Source: an uncultured Lachnospiraceae bacterium (lineage in GTDB: Bacteria > Bacillota > Clostridia > Lachnospirales > Lachnospiraceae). Taken from it: DNA of 64,000 bases. Both the position numbers and the translations under genes were made by a program. The notes under the pieces were generated by a model. It did no database searches and was not told the DNA's origin. It worked only from the letters and a program-made list of their open reading frames with translations. Of the stretch, positions 27,972 through 37,691 are shown in pieces. The first letter of the stretch is position 1, and each line of letters begins with the position of its first letter. Location: NCBI GenBank assembly GCA_947588845.1, contig CANQAR010000002.1, forward strand, positions 86,988-150,987, in the 5' to 3' direction.

Positions 27972-29894
27972 TCAGACATCCAGCAGGGCATCCTGCGCAT
28001 GTTCGTAGATGAATGCCTTGCGCGGAGGCACCTCAGTCCCCATAAGCATACTGGTGATATTTGACGCGATGCGGGCATCCTCGATTTCAACCAGCTTCAG
28101 GATGCGGGTCGCAGGGTTCAGCGTCGTCTCCCAGAGCTGATCCGCGTCCATCTCTCCCAGGCCCTTGTAGCGCTGGAGCGTAAACGGGCCTTTGTGAGTC
28201 CTGCGGTATTTCTCCAGAGCCTTATCGTCATAGAGATACGTCTCCTTCCCGCGGGCGGGAATCGCCTTATAAAGAGGCGGCATTGCAATGTAAACATGCC
28301 CCTCGTAGATCAACTCCGGCATAAAACGGTAGAACAGCGTCAGCAGCAGTGTACTGATATGCGCGCCGTCCACATCGGCATCCGCCATGATGATGATCTT
28401 GTTGTAGCGCAGCTTCGTGATATCAAAATCATTGCCGTACCCCTCGGAAAACCCGCAGCCGAACGCGTTGATCATCGTCTTGATCTCAGCGTTGGCAAGG
28501 ACTTTATCGATGCTCGCCTTCTCCACATTCAGAATCTTGCCGCGGATCGGAAGGATCGCCTGATAATTGCGGTCCCGCGCCGTCTTCGCGGAACCTCCCG
28601 CCGAATCTCCCTCAACGATAAAAATCTCGCAGAGACTGCTGTCGCGGCTCTCGCAGTTCGCAAGCTTGCCGTTGCTGTCAAAGGAATATTTCTGCTTCGT
28701 CAGCAGGTTCGTCTTCGCGCGCTCCTCGCTCTTTCGGATCTTCGCCGCCTTCTCCGCACAGGAGAGAACCGCCTTCAGCGTGTCCAGATGTTTGTCAAAA
28801 TACAGGACAACCTCATCTCCCGTCACCTTTCCGACAGCCCGGGCCGCATCCTGATTGTCCAGTTTTGTCTTTGTCTGGCCCTCAAACCGCGGATCCGGAT
28901 GCTTGACCGAGACAACGGCAGTCATACCGTTGCGGATATCCGTCCCCGTGAAATTCGCGTCCTTCTCCTTAAGGATGCCAAGCTGACGCGCGTACGTGTT
29001 CATCACAGTCGTAAACGTCGCCTTGAATCCGGTCAGATGCGTGCCTCCCTCGGCATTGTAGATATTATTGCAGAAGCCAAGCACATTCTCATGGAACTCG
29101 TTGACATACTGGAACGCCGCCTCCACGACAATCCCGTCCGCTTCCCCACGGAAATAGACAGGATCACAGACGGGCTCCGATTTCTGATTCAGCTCGCGCA
29201 CGTAGCCGACGATTCCTTCCGGCTCACGGTACACGATCACCTCCGGTTCTTCCTGCCGTCTGTCTTCAAAACGGATCGTCAGCTGAGGATTCAGATACGC
29301 TGTCTCGTGCAGTCTGCTCTTTAGTTCTGTGGAAGAAAATCTGGTCTTCTCAAAAATCTCCGGATCCGGAAGGAACTGTATGCGGGTACCCGTCTTTTTG
29401 GTCCGCCCGATGACCGGGAGCAGACCGTCTTCCAGTTCCAGTGCCGGAATCCCCCGTTCATACCGGTCGTGATGAATTTTCCCGCCGAGCATGACCTTTA
29501 CATCCAGCCATGTTGACAGCGCATTCACGACGGAAGATCCCACTCCATGAAGTCCCCCGCTCGTCTTGTAGGAAGAATTGTCAAATTTGCCTCCCGCATG
29601 GAGCGTCGTAAAGACGAGACGCTCCGCCGGCATGCCCTTTTCATGCATCCCGACCGGAATCCCGCGTCCGTTGTCCTCAACGACAGCAGAACCGTCTTTC
29701 TCCAGATAAACCTCTATTTCCGTACAGTATCCTGCCAGGTGTTCATCCACGGAATTGTCCACGATCTCATAGATCAGATGATTCAGACCCTTGCGCGAAA
29801 CGCTCCCGATATACATGCCGGGGCGCTTCCTGACCGCCTCCAGACCTTCGAGCACGGAAATACTGCCCGCGTCATACGTTTTACTGCCTGCCAT
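27972..29894 (-). CDS. parE: DNA topoisomerase IV subunit B (GyrB/ParE family)
   Basis: 640 residues. ATPase subunit: GHKL motifs VDNSVDEHLAGYC, VVEDNGRGIPVG and TSGGLHGVGSSVVNALS; transducer; Toprim core EIFIVEGDSAGGSAKTARDRN with DADVDGAHIS. The end RKAFIYEHAQDALLDV is the normal C-terminus. ATG 29894 has GGGAGG upstream. Assigned to ParE through its partner. Same direction and operon as parC. Confidence 0.88.
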   Translation of the reverse strand: MAGSKTYDAGSISVLEGLEAVRKRPGMYIGSVSRKGLNHLIYEIVDNSVDEHLAGYCTEIEVYLEKDGSAVVEDNGRGIPVGMHEKGMPAERLVFTTLHAGGKFDNSSYKTSGGLHGVGSSVVNALSTWLDVKVMLGGKIHHDRYERGIPALELEDGLLPVIGRTKKTGTRIQFLPDPEIFEKTRFSSTELKSRLHETAYLNPQLTIRFEDRRQEEPEVIVYREPEGIVGYVRELNQKSEPVCDPVYFRGEADGIVVEAAFQYVNEFHENVLGFCNNIYNAEGGTHLTGFKATFTTVMNTYARQLGILKEKDANFTGTDIRNGMTAVVSVKHPDPRFEGQTKTKLDNQDAARAVGKVTGDEVVLYFDKHLDTLKAVLSCAEKAAKIRKSEERAKTNLLTKQKYSFDSNGKLANCESRDSSLCEIFIVEGDSAGGSAKTARDRNYQAILPIRGKILNVEKASIDKVLANAEIKTMINAFGCGFSEGYGNDFDITKLRYNKIIIMADADVDGAHISTLLLTLFYRFMPELIYEGHVYIAMPPLYKAIPARGKETYLYDDKALEKYRRTHKGPFTLQRYKGLGEMDADQLWETTLNPATRILKLVEIEDARIASNITSMLMGTEVPPRKAFIYEHAQDALLDV

Positions 29895-29896
29895 TT

Positions 29897-30580
29897 TTAC
29901 CTCCCGACTTTTTCCGCAACCTCCCCGCGTTTCTTATAGATGGAACCTGCCGGAACCGCCTCCCGCACAGAGGAGAGCGGATAAATATTCGTATTCGGAC
30001 CGATCACGGTCCCCGGATTCAGCACAGAGCCGCATCCTACTTCCACGCAGTCCCCGAGCATCGCGCCGAACTTCTTCAGCCCGGTCTCGCACCGGTCCTG
30101 CCCTGCCTTCACGACCACAAGCGTCTTGTCGGATTTGACATTGGAAGTGATGGAACCCGCTCCCATGTGGGCCCTGTACCCCAGGATGGAATCCCCGACA
30201 TAATTATAATGCGGAACCTGCACTTTATTGAACAGGATAACATTCTTGAGCTCGGTCGAATTGCCGACTACGGCTCCTTCTCCCACGATCGCGTTGCCGC
30301 GGATAAACGCACAGTGGCGCACCTCGGCCTCTTTCCCGATGATTGCCGGCCCGTTGATATACGCGGTCGGAGCCACTTTTGCCGACTTCGCGATCCAGAC
30401 ATTTTCCCCTCGCTTTTCATATTCTTCCTCGCTCAGACCGGCGCCAAGCGCAAGGATAAAGCTTCCGATCTTCGGGAGAACCTCCCACGGGTACTCGGCT
30501 CCCTCAAAAATGCCGCGAGCGATCGTCTCATCCAGTGTGTAAAGCTTCTCGATTCTGCACATTTCCAGATTACATTCCAT
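29897..30580 (-). CDS. Left-handed beta-helix nucleotidyl/acyltransferase-like protein
   Basis: About 227 residues. The central part (residues ~65-200) consists of hexapeptide turns (VAPTAYINGPAIIGKEAEVR, AIVGEGAVVGNSTELKNVIL, VEVGCGSVLNPGTVIGPNTN), the fold of GlmU C-terminal domains. The N-terminal nucleotidyltransferase domain is absent, so it is probably an acyltransferase or sugar-nucleotide-related protein rather than a full pyrophosphorylase. ATG 30580 is seven bases after AGGAGG. Two bases separate its stop from the parE ATG, suggesting coupling. Confidence 0.7.
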   Translation of the reverse strand: MECNLEMCRIEKLYTLDETIARGIFEGAEYPWEVLPKIGSFILALGAGLSEEEYEKRGENVWIAKSAKVAPTAYINGPAIIGKEAEVRHCAFIRGNAIVGEGAVVGNSTELKNVILFNKVQVPHYNYVGDSILGYRAHMGAGSITSNVKSDKTLVVVKAGQDRCETGLKKFGAMLGDCVEVGCGSVLNPGTVIGPNTNIYPLSSVREAVPAGSIYKKRGEVAEKVGR

Positions 30581-30595
30581 CACAAATCCTCCTAT

Positions 30596-32938
30596 TCAAC
30601 TTTCGGTCGTCCTTTGCGCCGTCCGCTTCCGGGAATTCGTTTTCCCGCCGGACTCCGGCTTTGCATGCGGCTCTGTCAGCCGGCCGGCACTGCTTCGGAC
30701 AGCCGTTTTCTTCGCAGCGCCCGCTCTTGTATGCGTCCCGGTCCTCCGCCTGGTTCCAGAGGTATTTTTTTCATCTGACCATTTCCCGGATGATGCCTCC
30801 CACGCCGCCTTTGTATAATATTTTGCGGCCTCATCGAACAGAGGCCGAAGCGCTTCATGATTGTCCAGCGCAAGAACTCCGTCCGTCCTGGACTGCACAA
30901 AATGCGTCAGTTTGCGCATGTATTCATCACCTGTGATCGTCCCCTCGGCCACATAGTTCAGGCCTTTCTCCCAGCTCGCCGTAAGCTCCGGATTCAGCAG
31001 AGAGCGGATGGAACAGAACACAACATCGTAGATCATCTCGCCAAGCAGCGTCGGCGTCAGAATCTGCGTCTTTTTATTCAGTGCAATATATTTATTCCCA
31101 ATCAGCTTTTTCAGGATCTCGGCGCGTGTGGCGCTCGTCCCGATGCCGCAGCTTTTGATCTGCGCCCGCAGCTCCTCGTCCTCGATCAGCTGTCCCGCGT
31201 TTTCCATTGCGAGAATCATCGAACCGGAATTATACCGTTTGGGCGGAGAAGTCTCACCTTCGCGAATCACCAGAGAATCCACCAGAAGCTGCATCCCCTT
31301 CCGGATCCTTTTCAGCTGTTCAGAAAAGACAGCGTCCTTCACGAATGTGGCGTTCTCATCCTCCGCCGTCGCCGGAGCAGATTCTCCCGCCGCCTGACCT
31401 TCCTCTTTCCCGGCAGCGTTCGGTTCTCCGGGCACCTCATCCGGACTGTCTCCCGCCTGCGCACTCTTTTTCTTACGGTCATAAGGATTCCCGGCTACTT
31501 TAAAATATCCCTCCGAGAGAAGAATCTTAAAAGAATAAAAAAACTTCTCCGCCGGTGCGTCCGGCATGCCGGCCGGCTTCATCGCCGTCACCATACTCAC
31601 CTTCTGGAACTCGGCCGCCGGATAAAAAATGCTGAGAAATCTGCGGACAATCGCCGCGTAAACGCCGGCCGCCGTCCCCTTCACGGAACGCAGCGCCGAA
31701 AGCCCCTGCCCCGTCGGAATAATCGCGTAGTGATCCGTGATCTGTTTGTCATTGACATAGCGCGTGCGGGAAATTTTCCGGTATCCCCCATCCTGCAGGA
31801 TCTCCTCCGCGAACGCGGAGGCCGGCGCGTACCCCTTCAGCCCTGTGATATTTTTATGGATCTCCTTTGCCACCGCGCTCGAAAGCACACGCGCGTCCGT
31901 ACGCGGATATGTCACCAGTTTTTTCTCATAGAGCTCCTGTACAATCCGCAGAGTCTCATCCGGGCTGATCTTGAACATGCGGGAGCAGTCATTTTGCAGC
32001 TCGGCCAGATTATAGAGCAGCGGCGGATTCTTTTTCTCCTTCTTGCGCTCAATAAAATCAACGACCGTCTCGACCCGCCGATTCTCTGCCGGGGCCTCCC
32101 CCAGCAGCCTGGAAATCAGTTCTTCCGCGTCCTCTTTCCTGCGGAAACCGTTTTCCTTATAAAGCTTCGGGGACAGATAATACGCGGAGCCTTCCACGGC
32201 CCGAAACTCTCCGGTAAGCTTTTTTCCCTCAAAATTCACATTCTGCAGCACACGGTAAAACGGCGTCTTCACAAACTGACGAATCTCCCGTTCACGCCGG
32301 ACGATCATCCCGAGTACACACGTCATGACACGGCCGACCGAGACAACCGAGTACTTTGTCCCGAGATAATTCGCAATCGAATTCCCGTATCGCAGCGTCA
32401 GAAGCCGTGAGAAATTAATCCCCATCAGATAATCTTCCTTCGCCCTGAGATAGGCCGCCTGGGAGAGATTGTCATATTCGGACAGATCCCTGGCCTCCCG
32501 GATCCCGCGCAGGATCTCCTCCTCTGTCTGCGAATCAATCCAGACCCTCTTTCGTTCCTTTCCTCTGACGTCCGCCATCTGCTCCACCAGACGGTAAATA
32601 TATTCCCCTTCCCGCCCGGAATCCGTGCATACATAGATGACATCCACATCACGCCGATTCAGCAGACCGCTCACGATGTCAAACTGCTTTTTTACACCGG
32701 GAATCACCTCATAGAGGAACGTCTCCGGCAGAAACGGCAGCGTGGCAAGACTCCACCTTCGGTACTTCGGATCATAGGCCTCCGGATAACTCATCGTGAC
32801 CAGATGACCGACGCACCACGTCACAATATAGGAATCCGATTCCAGATATCCGTCATGGCGCTTCATTTCTTCCTTCAGCGCACGCGCAAACTCCTGCGCC
32901 ACACTCGGTTTCTCTGCGATAAACAGTGATTTCGGCAT
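30596..32938 (-). CDS. topB: DNA topoisomerase III (type IA)
   Basis: About 780 residues. Toprim domain: FIAEKPSVAQEFARAL at the start and CTDSGREGEYIYRL; catalytic tyrosine in LVTYPRTDARVLSS. Relaxes and decatenates single-stranded DNA crossings. Residues ~500-545 are a low-complexity insert rich in Ala/Glu/Gly, and the last ~60 residues are Lys/Arg/Thr-rich, a probable DNA-binding tail. The start is ATG 32938 after AAGGAGG; the frame is open upstream only through intergenic repeats. The TopB type fits plasmid/ICE as well as chromosomal forms, but the context is chromosomal. Confidence 0.92.
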   Translation of the reverse strand: MPKSLFIAEKPSVAQEFARALKEEMKRHDGYLESDSYIVTWCVGHLVTMSYPEAYDPKYRRWSLATLPFLPETFLYEVIPGVKKQFDIVSGLLNRRDVDVIYVCTDSGREGEYIYRLVEQMADVRGKERKRVWIDSQTEEEILRGIREARDLSEYDNLSQAAYLRAKEDYLMGINFSRLLTLRYGNSIANYLGTKYSVVSVGRVMTCVLGMIVRREREIRQFVKTPFYRVLQNVNFEGKKLTGEFRAVEGSAYYLSPKLYKENGFRRKEDAEELISRLLGEAPAENRRVETVVDFIERKKEKKNPPLLYNLAELQNDCSRMFKISPDETLRIVQELYEKKLVTYPRTDARVLSSAVAKEIHKNITGLKGYAPASAFAEEILQDGGYRKISRTRYVNDKQITDHYAIIPTGQGLSALRSVKGTAAGVYAAIVRRFLSIFYPAAEFQKVSMVTAMKPAGMPDAPAEKFFYSFKILLSEGYFKVAGNPYDRKKKSAQAGDSPDEVPGEPNAAGKEEGQAAGESAPATAEDENATFVKDAVFSEQLKRIRKGMQLLVDSLVIREGETSPPKRYNSGSMILAMENAGQLIEDEELRAQIKSCGIGTSATRAEILKKLIGNKYIALNKKTQILTPTLLGEMIYDVVFCSIRSLLNPELTASWEKGLNYVAEGTITGDEYMRKLTHFVQSRTDGVLALDNHEALRPLFDEAAKYYTKAAWEASSGKWSDEKNTSGTRRRTGTHTRAGAAKKTAVRSSAGRLTEPHAKPESGGKTNSRKRTAQRTTES

Positions 32939-33046
32939 CGAATCCTCCTTTTCTTTCGCAAAACACACAGTTATCATACCATTTTTTTCAAAAATGTCAA
33001 TTTGTTTTTTCGAACATATGTTCTCTTTCTTGTTTGGACCTGGATC

Positions 33047-33135
33047 GAGCAGGAGGCGGTTTTTCCTCCTGCTCGCCCGCGCGGCCCGCATGCTGCGTCA
33101 GCAGCTGATTTCTATGTGCGGGCCTGCGCATAAAA
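33047..33135. repeat. Two-hairpin intergenic element, copy A
   Basis: First stem GAGCAGGAGG (33047-33056) with CCTCCTGCTC (33065-33074), perfect 10 bp. Then a CGCGCGG-type linker and a second hairpin GCTGC-GTCA-GCAGC enclosed by CCCGCA...TGCGGG. Lies between asd and topB. Copies B and C are at 49.78 and 53.36 kb. Confidence 0.75.
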
Positions 33136-33165
33136 CAGCGGCAGAACATAAGTTTCCGCCGCTGT
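33135..33165 (-). terminator. Terminator after asd
   Basis: ACAGCGGC (33135-33142) pairs with GCCGCTGT (33158-33165); in the minus direction the stem is followed by TTTTATG. Confidence 0.7.
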
Positions 33166-33200
33166 ACGGGTACTGCTTTCTTTTGCACAGATATCAAAAA

Positions 33201-34286
33201 TTATTTTGCCGCGATATACCCCAGTGCTTTCAATGTCTCCGCACAGAGCACTGCTCCGCCGGCGGCTCCGCGCACCGTATTGTGCGACAGACCAACAAAC
33301 TTAAAGTCGTAAACGGTATCTTCACGGATACGTCCGATCGAAACTCCCATGCCTCTCTCATAATCAACATCCAGCTGAACCTGCGGACGATTGTCTTCCT
33401 GCATGTAACGGATAAACTGCTTCGGCGCGCTCGGAAGTTTCAGCTCCTGCGGAAGTCCGGAAAAGCTTTCCAGCTTCTCGATCAGCTGTTCCTTCGTCGG
33501 TTTCTTTCTGAACTTGACAAAGACCGCCGCTGTATGTCCGTTCAGTACCGGAACACGGATGCACTGGCAGGTGATCACCGGAGACTTCGCCGGAACGATC
33601 ACTCCATCCTCGATTTTGCCCCAGAGACGGAGCGGTTCTTTCTCACTCTTCTCTTCCTCGCCGCCGATATACGGGATCACATTCTCCACCATCTCCGGCC
33701 AGTCCTTAAATGTCTTTCCTGCTCCGGAAATCGCCTGATATGTAGTGGCGACAACCTCATAAGGCTCGAACTCTTTCCACGCGGTCAGCGCCGGCGCGTA
33801 GCTCTGGATGGAGCAGTTCGGCTTTACCGCGATAAATCCTCTCGTAGTGCCAAGGCGCTTCTTCTGGAACTCGATCACCTTGAAATGCTCCGGGTTGATC
33901 TCCGGAACGACCATCGGCACATCCGGCGTCCAGCGATGCGCGCTGTTGTTTGAAACAACAGGTGTCTCTGTCTTCGCGTACTCTTCCTCAATCGCCTTGA
34001 TCTCATCCTTCGACATGTCGACTGCCGAGAATACAAAGTCCACGCTCGCCGCAACTTTCTCTACCTCGTTGACGTTCATGACCACGAGCTTTTTCACAGC
34101 CTCCGGCATCGGCGTAGTCATCTTCCATCTTCCGCCGACGGCCTCCTCATACGTCTTTCCTGCGCTGCGCGCGCTCGCCGCCAGCGTTACAACCTCAAAC
34201 CACGGATGGTTCTCAAGCAGTGAAATAAACCTCTGTCCGACCATACCGGTCGCTCCTAAAATTCCGACTTTTAATTTCTGACTCAT
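33201..34286 (-). CDS. asd: Aspartate-semialdehyde dehydrogenase
   Basis: 361 residues. Reduces aspartyl-phosphate to the semialdehyde with NADPH, the branch point to lysine/diaminopimelate, threonine and methionine. N-terminal NADP motif GILGATGMVGQRF; active-site cysteine in AVKPNCSIQSYAPAL; C-terminal NTVRGAAGGAVLCAE. The long form with this Cys block belongs to the archaeal/fungal-type subgroup also seen in Firmicutes. It has its own promoter and terminator, so it is monocistronic. Confidence 0.95.
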   Translation of the reverse strand: MSQKLKVGILGATGMVGQRFISLLENHPWFEVVTLAASARSAGKTYEEAVGGRWKMTTPMPEAVKKLVVMNVNEVEKVAASVDFVFSAVDMSKDEIKAIEEEYAKTETPVVSNNSAHRWTPDVPMVVPEINPEHFKVIEFQKKRLGTTRGFIAVKPNCSIQSYAPALTAWKEFEPYEVVATTYQAISGAGKTFKDWPEMVENVIPYIGGEEEKSEKEPLRLWGKIEDGVIVPAKSPVITCQCIRVPVLNGHTAAVFVKFRKKPTKEQLIEKLESFSGLPQELKLPSAPKQFIRYMQEDNRPQVQLDVDYERGMGVSIGRIREDTVYDFKFVGLSHNTVRGAAGGAVLCAETLKALGYIAAK

Positions 34287-34340
34287 TTTTTCATTCTCCT
34301 CTTTTTTGCGTGTTTATCACGCGTACATTTGTATTTACCT

Positions 34341-34369
34341 AAAATACACTCCTGACGTTTAAATGTCAA
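34341..34369 (-). promoter_or_regulatory. asd promoter
   Basis: On minus, TTGACA (34369-34364), 17 bases, TATTTT (34346-34341). A small GCGTG/CACGC hairpin (34308-34322) follows in the leader. Confidence 0.65.
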
Positions 34370-34383
34370 GTACAAATTTAACG

Positions 34384-35784
34384 TTATCCTTCACGACCAG
34401 GACCATTTTCACCTGCAAGATATTCCCTGCACTCCGAGATCACGCGCCGTATCATCTCCTCGCCGGGCGCGCCGTACGTCAGCCGCTTCTCCACGCAGGT
34501 CTTCATGCTGATCGCCTCATAAATATCCTCGTCAAACACCGGGCTCTCCTTGCGGAATTCCTCCAGCGTCAGATCATCAAGCGCCTTGTCCGCCGCTATG
34601 CAGGCAAGCACCAGCCTTCCGGAAATGCTGTGCGCGTCGCGGAACGGCACGCCGCGGCCCACCAGATAATCCGCCACATCCGTCGCGTTCGTAAAACCGT
34701 TTTTCGCGGAAGCCTCCATCACATCCTTCCGGAAGCTCATTGTCGCAAGCATCCCGGCAAAGAGAGGAAGACAGCTGTTTACCGTATCAATCGCGTCAAA
34801 CGCGCCCTCCTTGTCCTCCTGCATATCCTTATTGTAGGCAAGCGGGATTCCCTTCATCGTCACCAGCAGTCCCGTCAGCGCGCCGTAAACGCGGCCTGTC
34901 TTGCCGCGCACCAGCTCGGCGATATCCGGATTTTTTTTCTGCGGCATGATGCTGCTGCCCGTACTGTAGCTGTCATCGATCTCCACAAACCGGTATTCAT
35001 TCGAATTCCAGATAATAATCTCCTCCGAAAAACGGCTCAGATGCATCATGATCGTCGCAAGCGCCGACAGATACTCGATCAGGTAATCCCGATCCGAGAC
35101 AGAATCCATACTGTTGCGCGTCGGTCCCGCAAACCCCAGCAGTTCCGCCGTATAATCCCGGTCAAGCGGATACGTAGTCCCCGCGAGGGCCCCCGCCCCG
35201 AGCGGACAGTAATTCATTCTCCGGTAAATATCCGCCATGCGCTCCCTGTCACGGCGGAACATCTCAAAATACGCGCCCATATGGTGCGCAAGCGTCACCG
35301 GCTGGGCTTTCTGCAGATGTGTAAAACCCGGCATGTAAGTCGAAACATTCTCCTCCATGATTCCAAGCAGAACCTTCAGGAGCTCTTTTAAAAGCCTGTC
35401 CGTTTTCTGCACCTGCTCCCGCACATACATTCTCATATCAAGCGCCACCTGATCATTCCGGCTGCGCCCCGTGTGAAGCTTTTTCCCCACCTCGCCGATG
35501 CGGTCAATCAGATTTGCCTCAACAAAACTGTGGATGTCTTCGTATTCAGCTGTAACCGCAAGCGTCCCGCTCTCCATATCCGCAAGGATCGACACAAGCC
35601 CCCGAAGAATCTCATCCCGTTCATCCTCTGTCAGGATTTTCTGCTTCGCAAGCATTTTTACATGGGCCATGCTGCCCTCGATATCCTGCCGGTAAAGTCT
35701 CTGATCAAACAAAATTGAAGCGTTGAAATCATATACCATCTGATCCGTCTGTTTTGTAAAACGTCCGCCCCACAACTGTGCCAT
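34384..35784 (-). CDS. argH: Argininosuccinate lyase
   Basis: About 466 residues. Splits argininosuccinate to arginine and fumarate. N-terminus MAQLWGGRFTK, HTGRSRNDQVALDMRMY and the fumarase-superfamily signature GSSIMPQKKNPDIAEL are intact. Start ATG 35784 lies six bases after GAGGAG; the 20 upstream codons are rejected as leader. No argG is adjacent. Confidence 0.96.
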   Translation of the reverse strand: MAQLWGGRFTKQTDQMVYDFNASILFDQRLYRQDIEGSMAHVKMLAKQKILTEDERDEILRGLVSILADMESGTLAVTAEYEDIHSFVEANLIDRIGEVGKKLHTGRSRNDQVALDMRMYVREQVQKTDRLLKELLKVLLGIMEENVSTYMPGFTHLQKAQPVTLAHHMGAYFEMFRRDRERMADIYRRMNYCPLGAGALAGTTYPLDRDYTAELLGFAGPTRNSMDSVSDRDYLIEYLSALATIMMHLSRFSEEIIIWNSNEYRFVEIDDSYSTGSSIMPQKKNPDIAELVRGKTGRVYGALTGLLVTMKGIPLAYNKDMQEDKEGAFDAIDTVNSCLPLFAGMLATMSFRKDVMEASAKNGFTNATDVADYLVGRGVPFRDAHSISGRLVLACIAADKALDDLTLEEFRKESPVFDEDIYEAISMKTCVEKRLTYGAPGEEMIRRVISECREYLAGENGPGREG

Positions 35785-36052
35785 ATCCGTCTCCTCTTTT
35801 CTGCTGACATCCCTGTCAGTTTCTTTCTGCGTGTTCTGCAGCATTTATCTTATCGTTTTCTTTGATGCTTCTGCTGTATCTCCCCGCAGGATCCCGCATC
35901 ACATATTTCTGCCGGCTTTCGCCCCGCAGGTTTCTTCCCCCTGTCTCCTGTCCGTCAGCGCTCTCCCCGGCTGACCCGCGCTTCCCCATGTCCTCTGTCA
36001 GCCGGCGATGCCAAGTTTACCACATAAACTGACATTCTGGCAAGCAGATTTC
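35785..36052 (-). promoter_or_regulatory. argH leader region
   Basis: About 240 untranslated bases. A possible promoter TTGCCA-18-TAAACT lies just after the queH stop. A 9-bp stem pairs CCGGCTGAC (35967-35975) with GTCAGCCGG (35997-36005). I see no T-box consensus (no AGGGTGG-type box) and no ARG box I could name. Confidence 0.35.
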
Positions 36053-36715
36053 TCACCGGTTATCCGAAAATCCTTCGACAGTCTGCAGAGATTTCTCCCG
36101 TTCTCTCTTTGAAAAAACACAGCCGCAGTAATCCTGTCGGTACAGCCCGTATTCCCGCGACAGCTCCGTCGACCGCTTATAGCCGTTCTTTTTCTTGAAA
36201 TCAGACGGAAGCCACTTTACACCATATTTCTGCGCTTCCTCCATACCGATCTGATTCAGAACCTCCGCATTTTTCAGAGGACTGATCGTGAGGGTTGTCG
36301 TAAAATAATCAAATTCTCTTTTCGCCGCTTCCCGCGCCGCTTCCCCAAGGCGCAGGCGGAAGCATACCTGGCAGCGTTCCCCGCCCTCCGGAACTTGTTC
36401 GAGTCCCCGCACCGCCGCATAATATTCGGACGGTTCAAAGCGTCCCTCGACAAACTGTACCGGGTGTTCTGTCTTCATCTCCCCGATCAGCCTCTGCTGT
36501 TCCGCGGCGCGGTAATGATACTCTTCTTCCGGATAGATATTCGGATTAAAATAGAAAACTGTAATCGCAAAATACCTGGAAAGATATTCCAGCACATAAC
36601 TGCTGCAGGGCGCGCAGCAGCTGTGAAGCAGCAGAGAAGGAATCTTTCCCTCTTCCGCCGCAAGTACACGTTCAAGTTCTTTCTGATAATTCTTTTTATT
36701 CTGCATAAGATACAT
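36053..36715 (-). CDS. queH: Epoxyqueuosine reductase QueH
   Basis: 220 residues, DUF208/QueH family, the iron-sulfur enzyme for the last step of queuosine tRNA modification in bacteria lacking QueG. Paired cysteines in LLLHSCCAPCSSYVLEYL and later CQVCFRLRLGEAA and YCGCVF are the expected metal ligands. FNPNIYPEEEY also fits. A promoter TTGTCA-17-TATAGT lies upstream. Confidence 0.93.
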   Translation of the reverse strand: MYLMQNKKNYQKELERVLAAEEGKIPSLLLHSCCAPCSSYVLEYLSRYFAITVFYFNPNIYPEEEYHYRAAEQQRLIGEMKTEHPVQFVEGRFEPSEYYAAVRGLEQVPEGGERCQVCFRLRLGEAAREAAKREFDYFTTTLTISPLKNAEVLNQIGMEEAQKYGVKWLPSDFKKKNGYKRSTELSREYGLYRQDYCGCVFSKREREKSLQTVEGFSDNR

Positions 36716-36807
36716 TCAACCCTTCATCTTCTGCTTCCCGTCATGCGGGATAACTGCCATATCCTGCCCGATAGGAAAGCCGCTCCTGTGCGGATTTCCG
36801 TTTTTCA

Positions 36808-36836
36808 ACTATATCATATCCTCCCTGCCGTGACAA
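36808..36836 (-). promoter_or_regulatory. queH promoter
   Basis: On minus, TTGTCA (36836-36831), 17 bases, TATAGT (36813-36808). It shares the divergent spacer with the plus-strand ABC genes. Confidence 0.65.
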
Positions 36837-36926
36837 TCATGTATTTCTTTTCACCTGTCATTGAAAATTCCCATATGATAAAGCAGGCGGAACACCGCCG
36901 GAATTTATTATACAGGAGGTACCAAC

Positions 36927-37691
36927 ATGCCGTTGCTGGAACTTGACCATGTCAGCTATTCCTACCACAGCAAAAGCGGCGAGACATACGCAGTATCTGA
37001 TATCTCCTTTCAGGTTGAAAAAGGAGAATTTATCGCTGTCACGGGACCAAGCGGATGCGGAAAATCAACGCTTTTATCCCTGATCGCCGGGCTGATTTCT
37101 CCCAACGAGGGGACAATCCGCTTAAATGGCAGCAGTCAATACAAAGAAACGACAAATATTGGATATATGCTTCAGAAAGATCATCTGTTTGAGTGGCGGA
37201 GTGTCTACCGCAATGTAGTGCTCGGCCTTGAGATACAGCATAAACTGAACGAAACTGCCGCCGCGCATGTTCAAAAAATGCTGGAAACATACGGACTGGC
37301 ACGTTTTGCAGATGCCAGACCCTCGGAGCTGTCCGGCGGCATGCGTCAGCGGGCCGCCCTGATCCGGACACTTGCGCTCGATCCGGAACTGCTCCTTCTC
37401 GACGAACCTTTCTCAGCGCTTGATTTCCAGACAAGACTCTCTGTCTGCGATGATGTCGCTTCTATTTTGCGGAAAGAAAAAAAGACAGCCATTCTTGTGA
37501 CCCACGATCTCTCCGAGGCCGTCAGCATGGCGGACCGGATTCTCGTTCTTTCAGACAGGCCGGCACATCTGCACCAGATTCTTGAGATACATTATGACAA
37601 ACCTGACATGACTCCGCTTGAAAAGCGAAGCGCGCCGGAATTTCAGAAATATTTCAATCTCTTGTGGAAGGAGCTGAACACGCATGGATAA
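36927..37691 (+). CDS. ABC transporter ATPase, nitrate/sulfonate/bicarbonate type
   Basis: 254 residues, SsuB/TauB-type import ATPase. Walker A GPSGCGKST, signature LSGGMRQRAALIRTL, Walker B LLLLDEPFSALD and H-loop VTHDLSEAV are intact. Ribosome site AGGAGG eight bases upstream. A GGCGG-AACA-CCGCC hairpin precedes it. Its stop overlaps the permease start by eight bases. Substrate cannot be told; taurine, sulfonate, nitrate or thiamine precursor are possible. Confidence 0.92.
   Translation: MPLLELDHVSYSYHSKSGETYAVSDISFQVEKGEFIAVTGPSGCGKSTLLSLIAGLISPNEGTIRLNGSSQYKETTNIGYMLQKDHLFEWRSVYRNVVLGLEIQHKLNETAAAHVQKMLETYGLARFADARPSELSGGMRQRAALIRTLALDPELLLLDEPFSALDFQTRLSVCDDVASILRKEKKTAILVTHDLSEAVSMADRILVLSDRPAHLHQILEIHYDKPDMTPLEKRSAPEFQKYFNLLWKELNTHG

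Noticed and set aside
25698..29894. Calling the pair GyrA/GyrB
   Set aside because: No GyrA box, ParC-like Glu in the quinolone region and shorter length favour topoisomerase IV, though not with certainty.
35785..36052. T-box in front of argH
   Set aside because: No AGGGTGG-type T-box sequence or specifier layout is visible.
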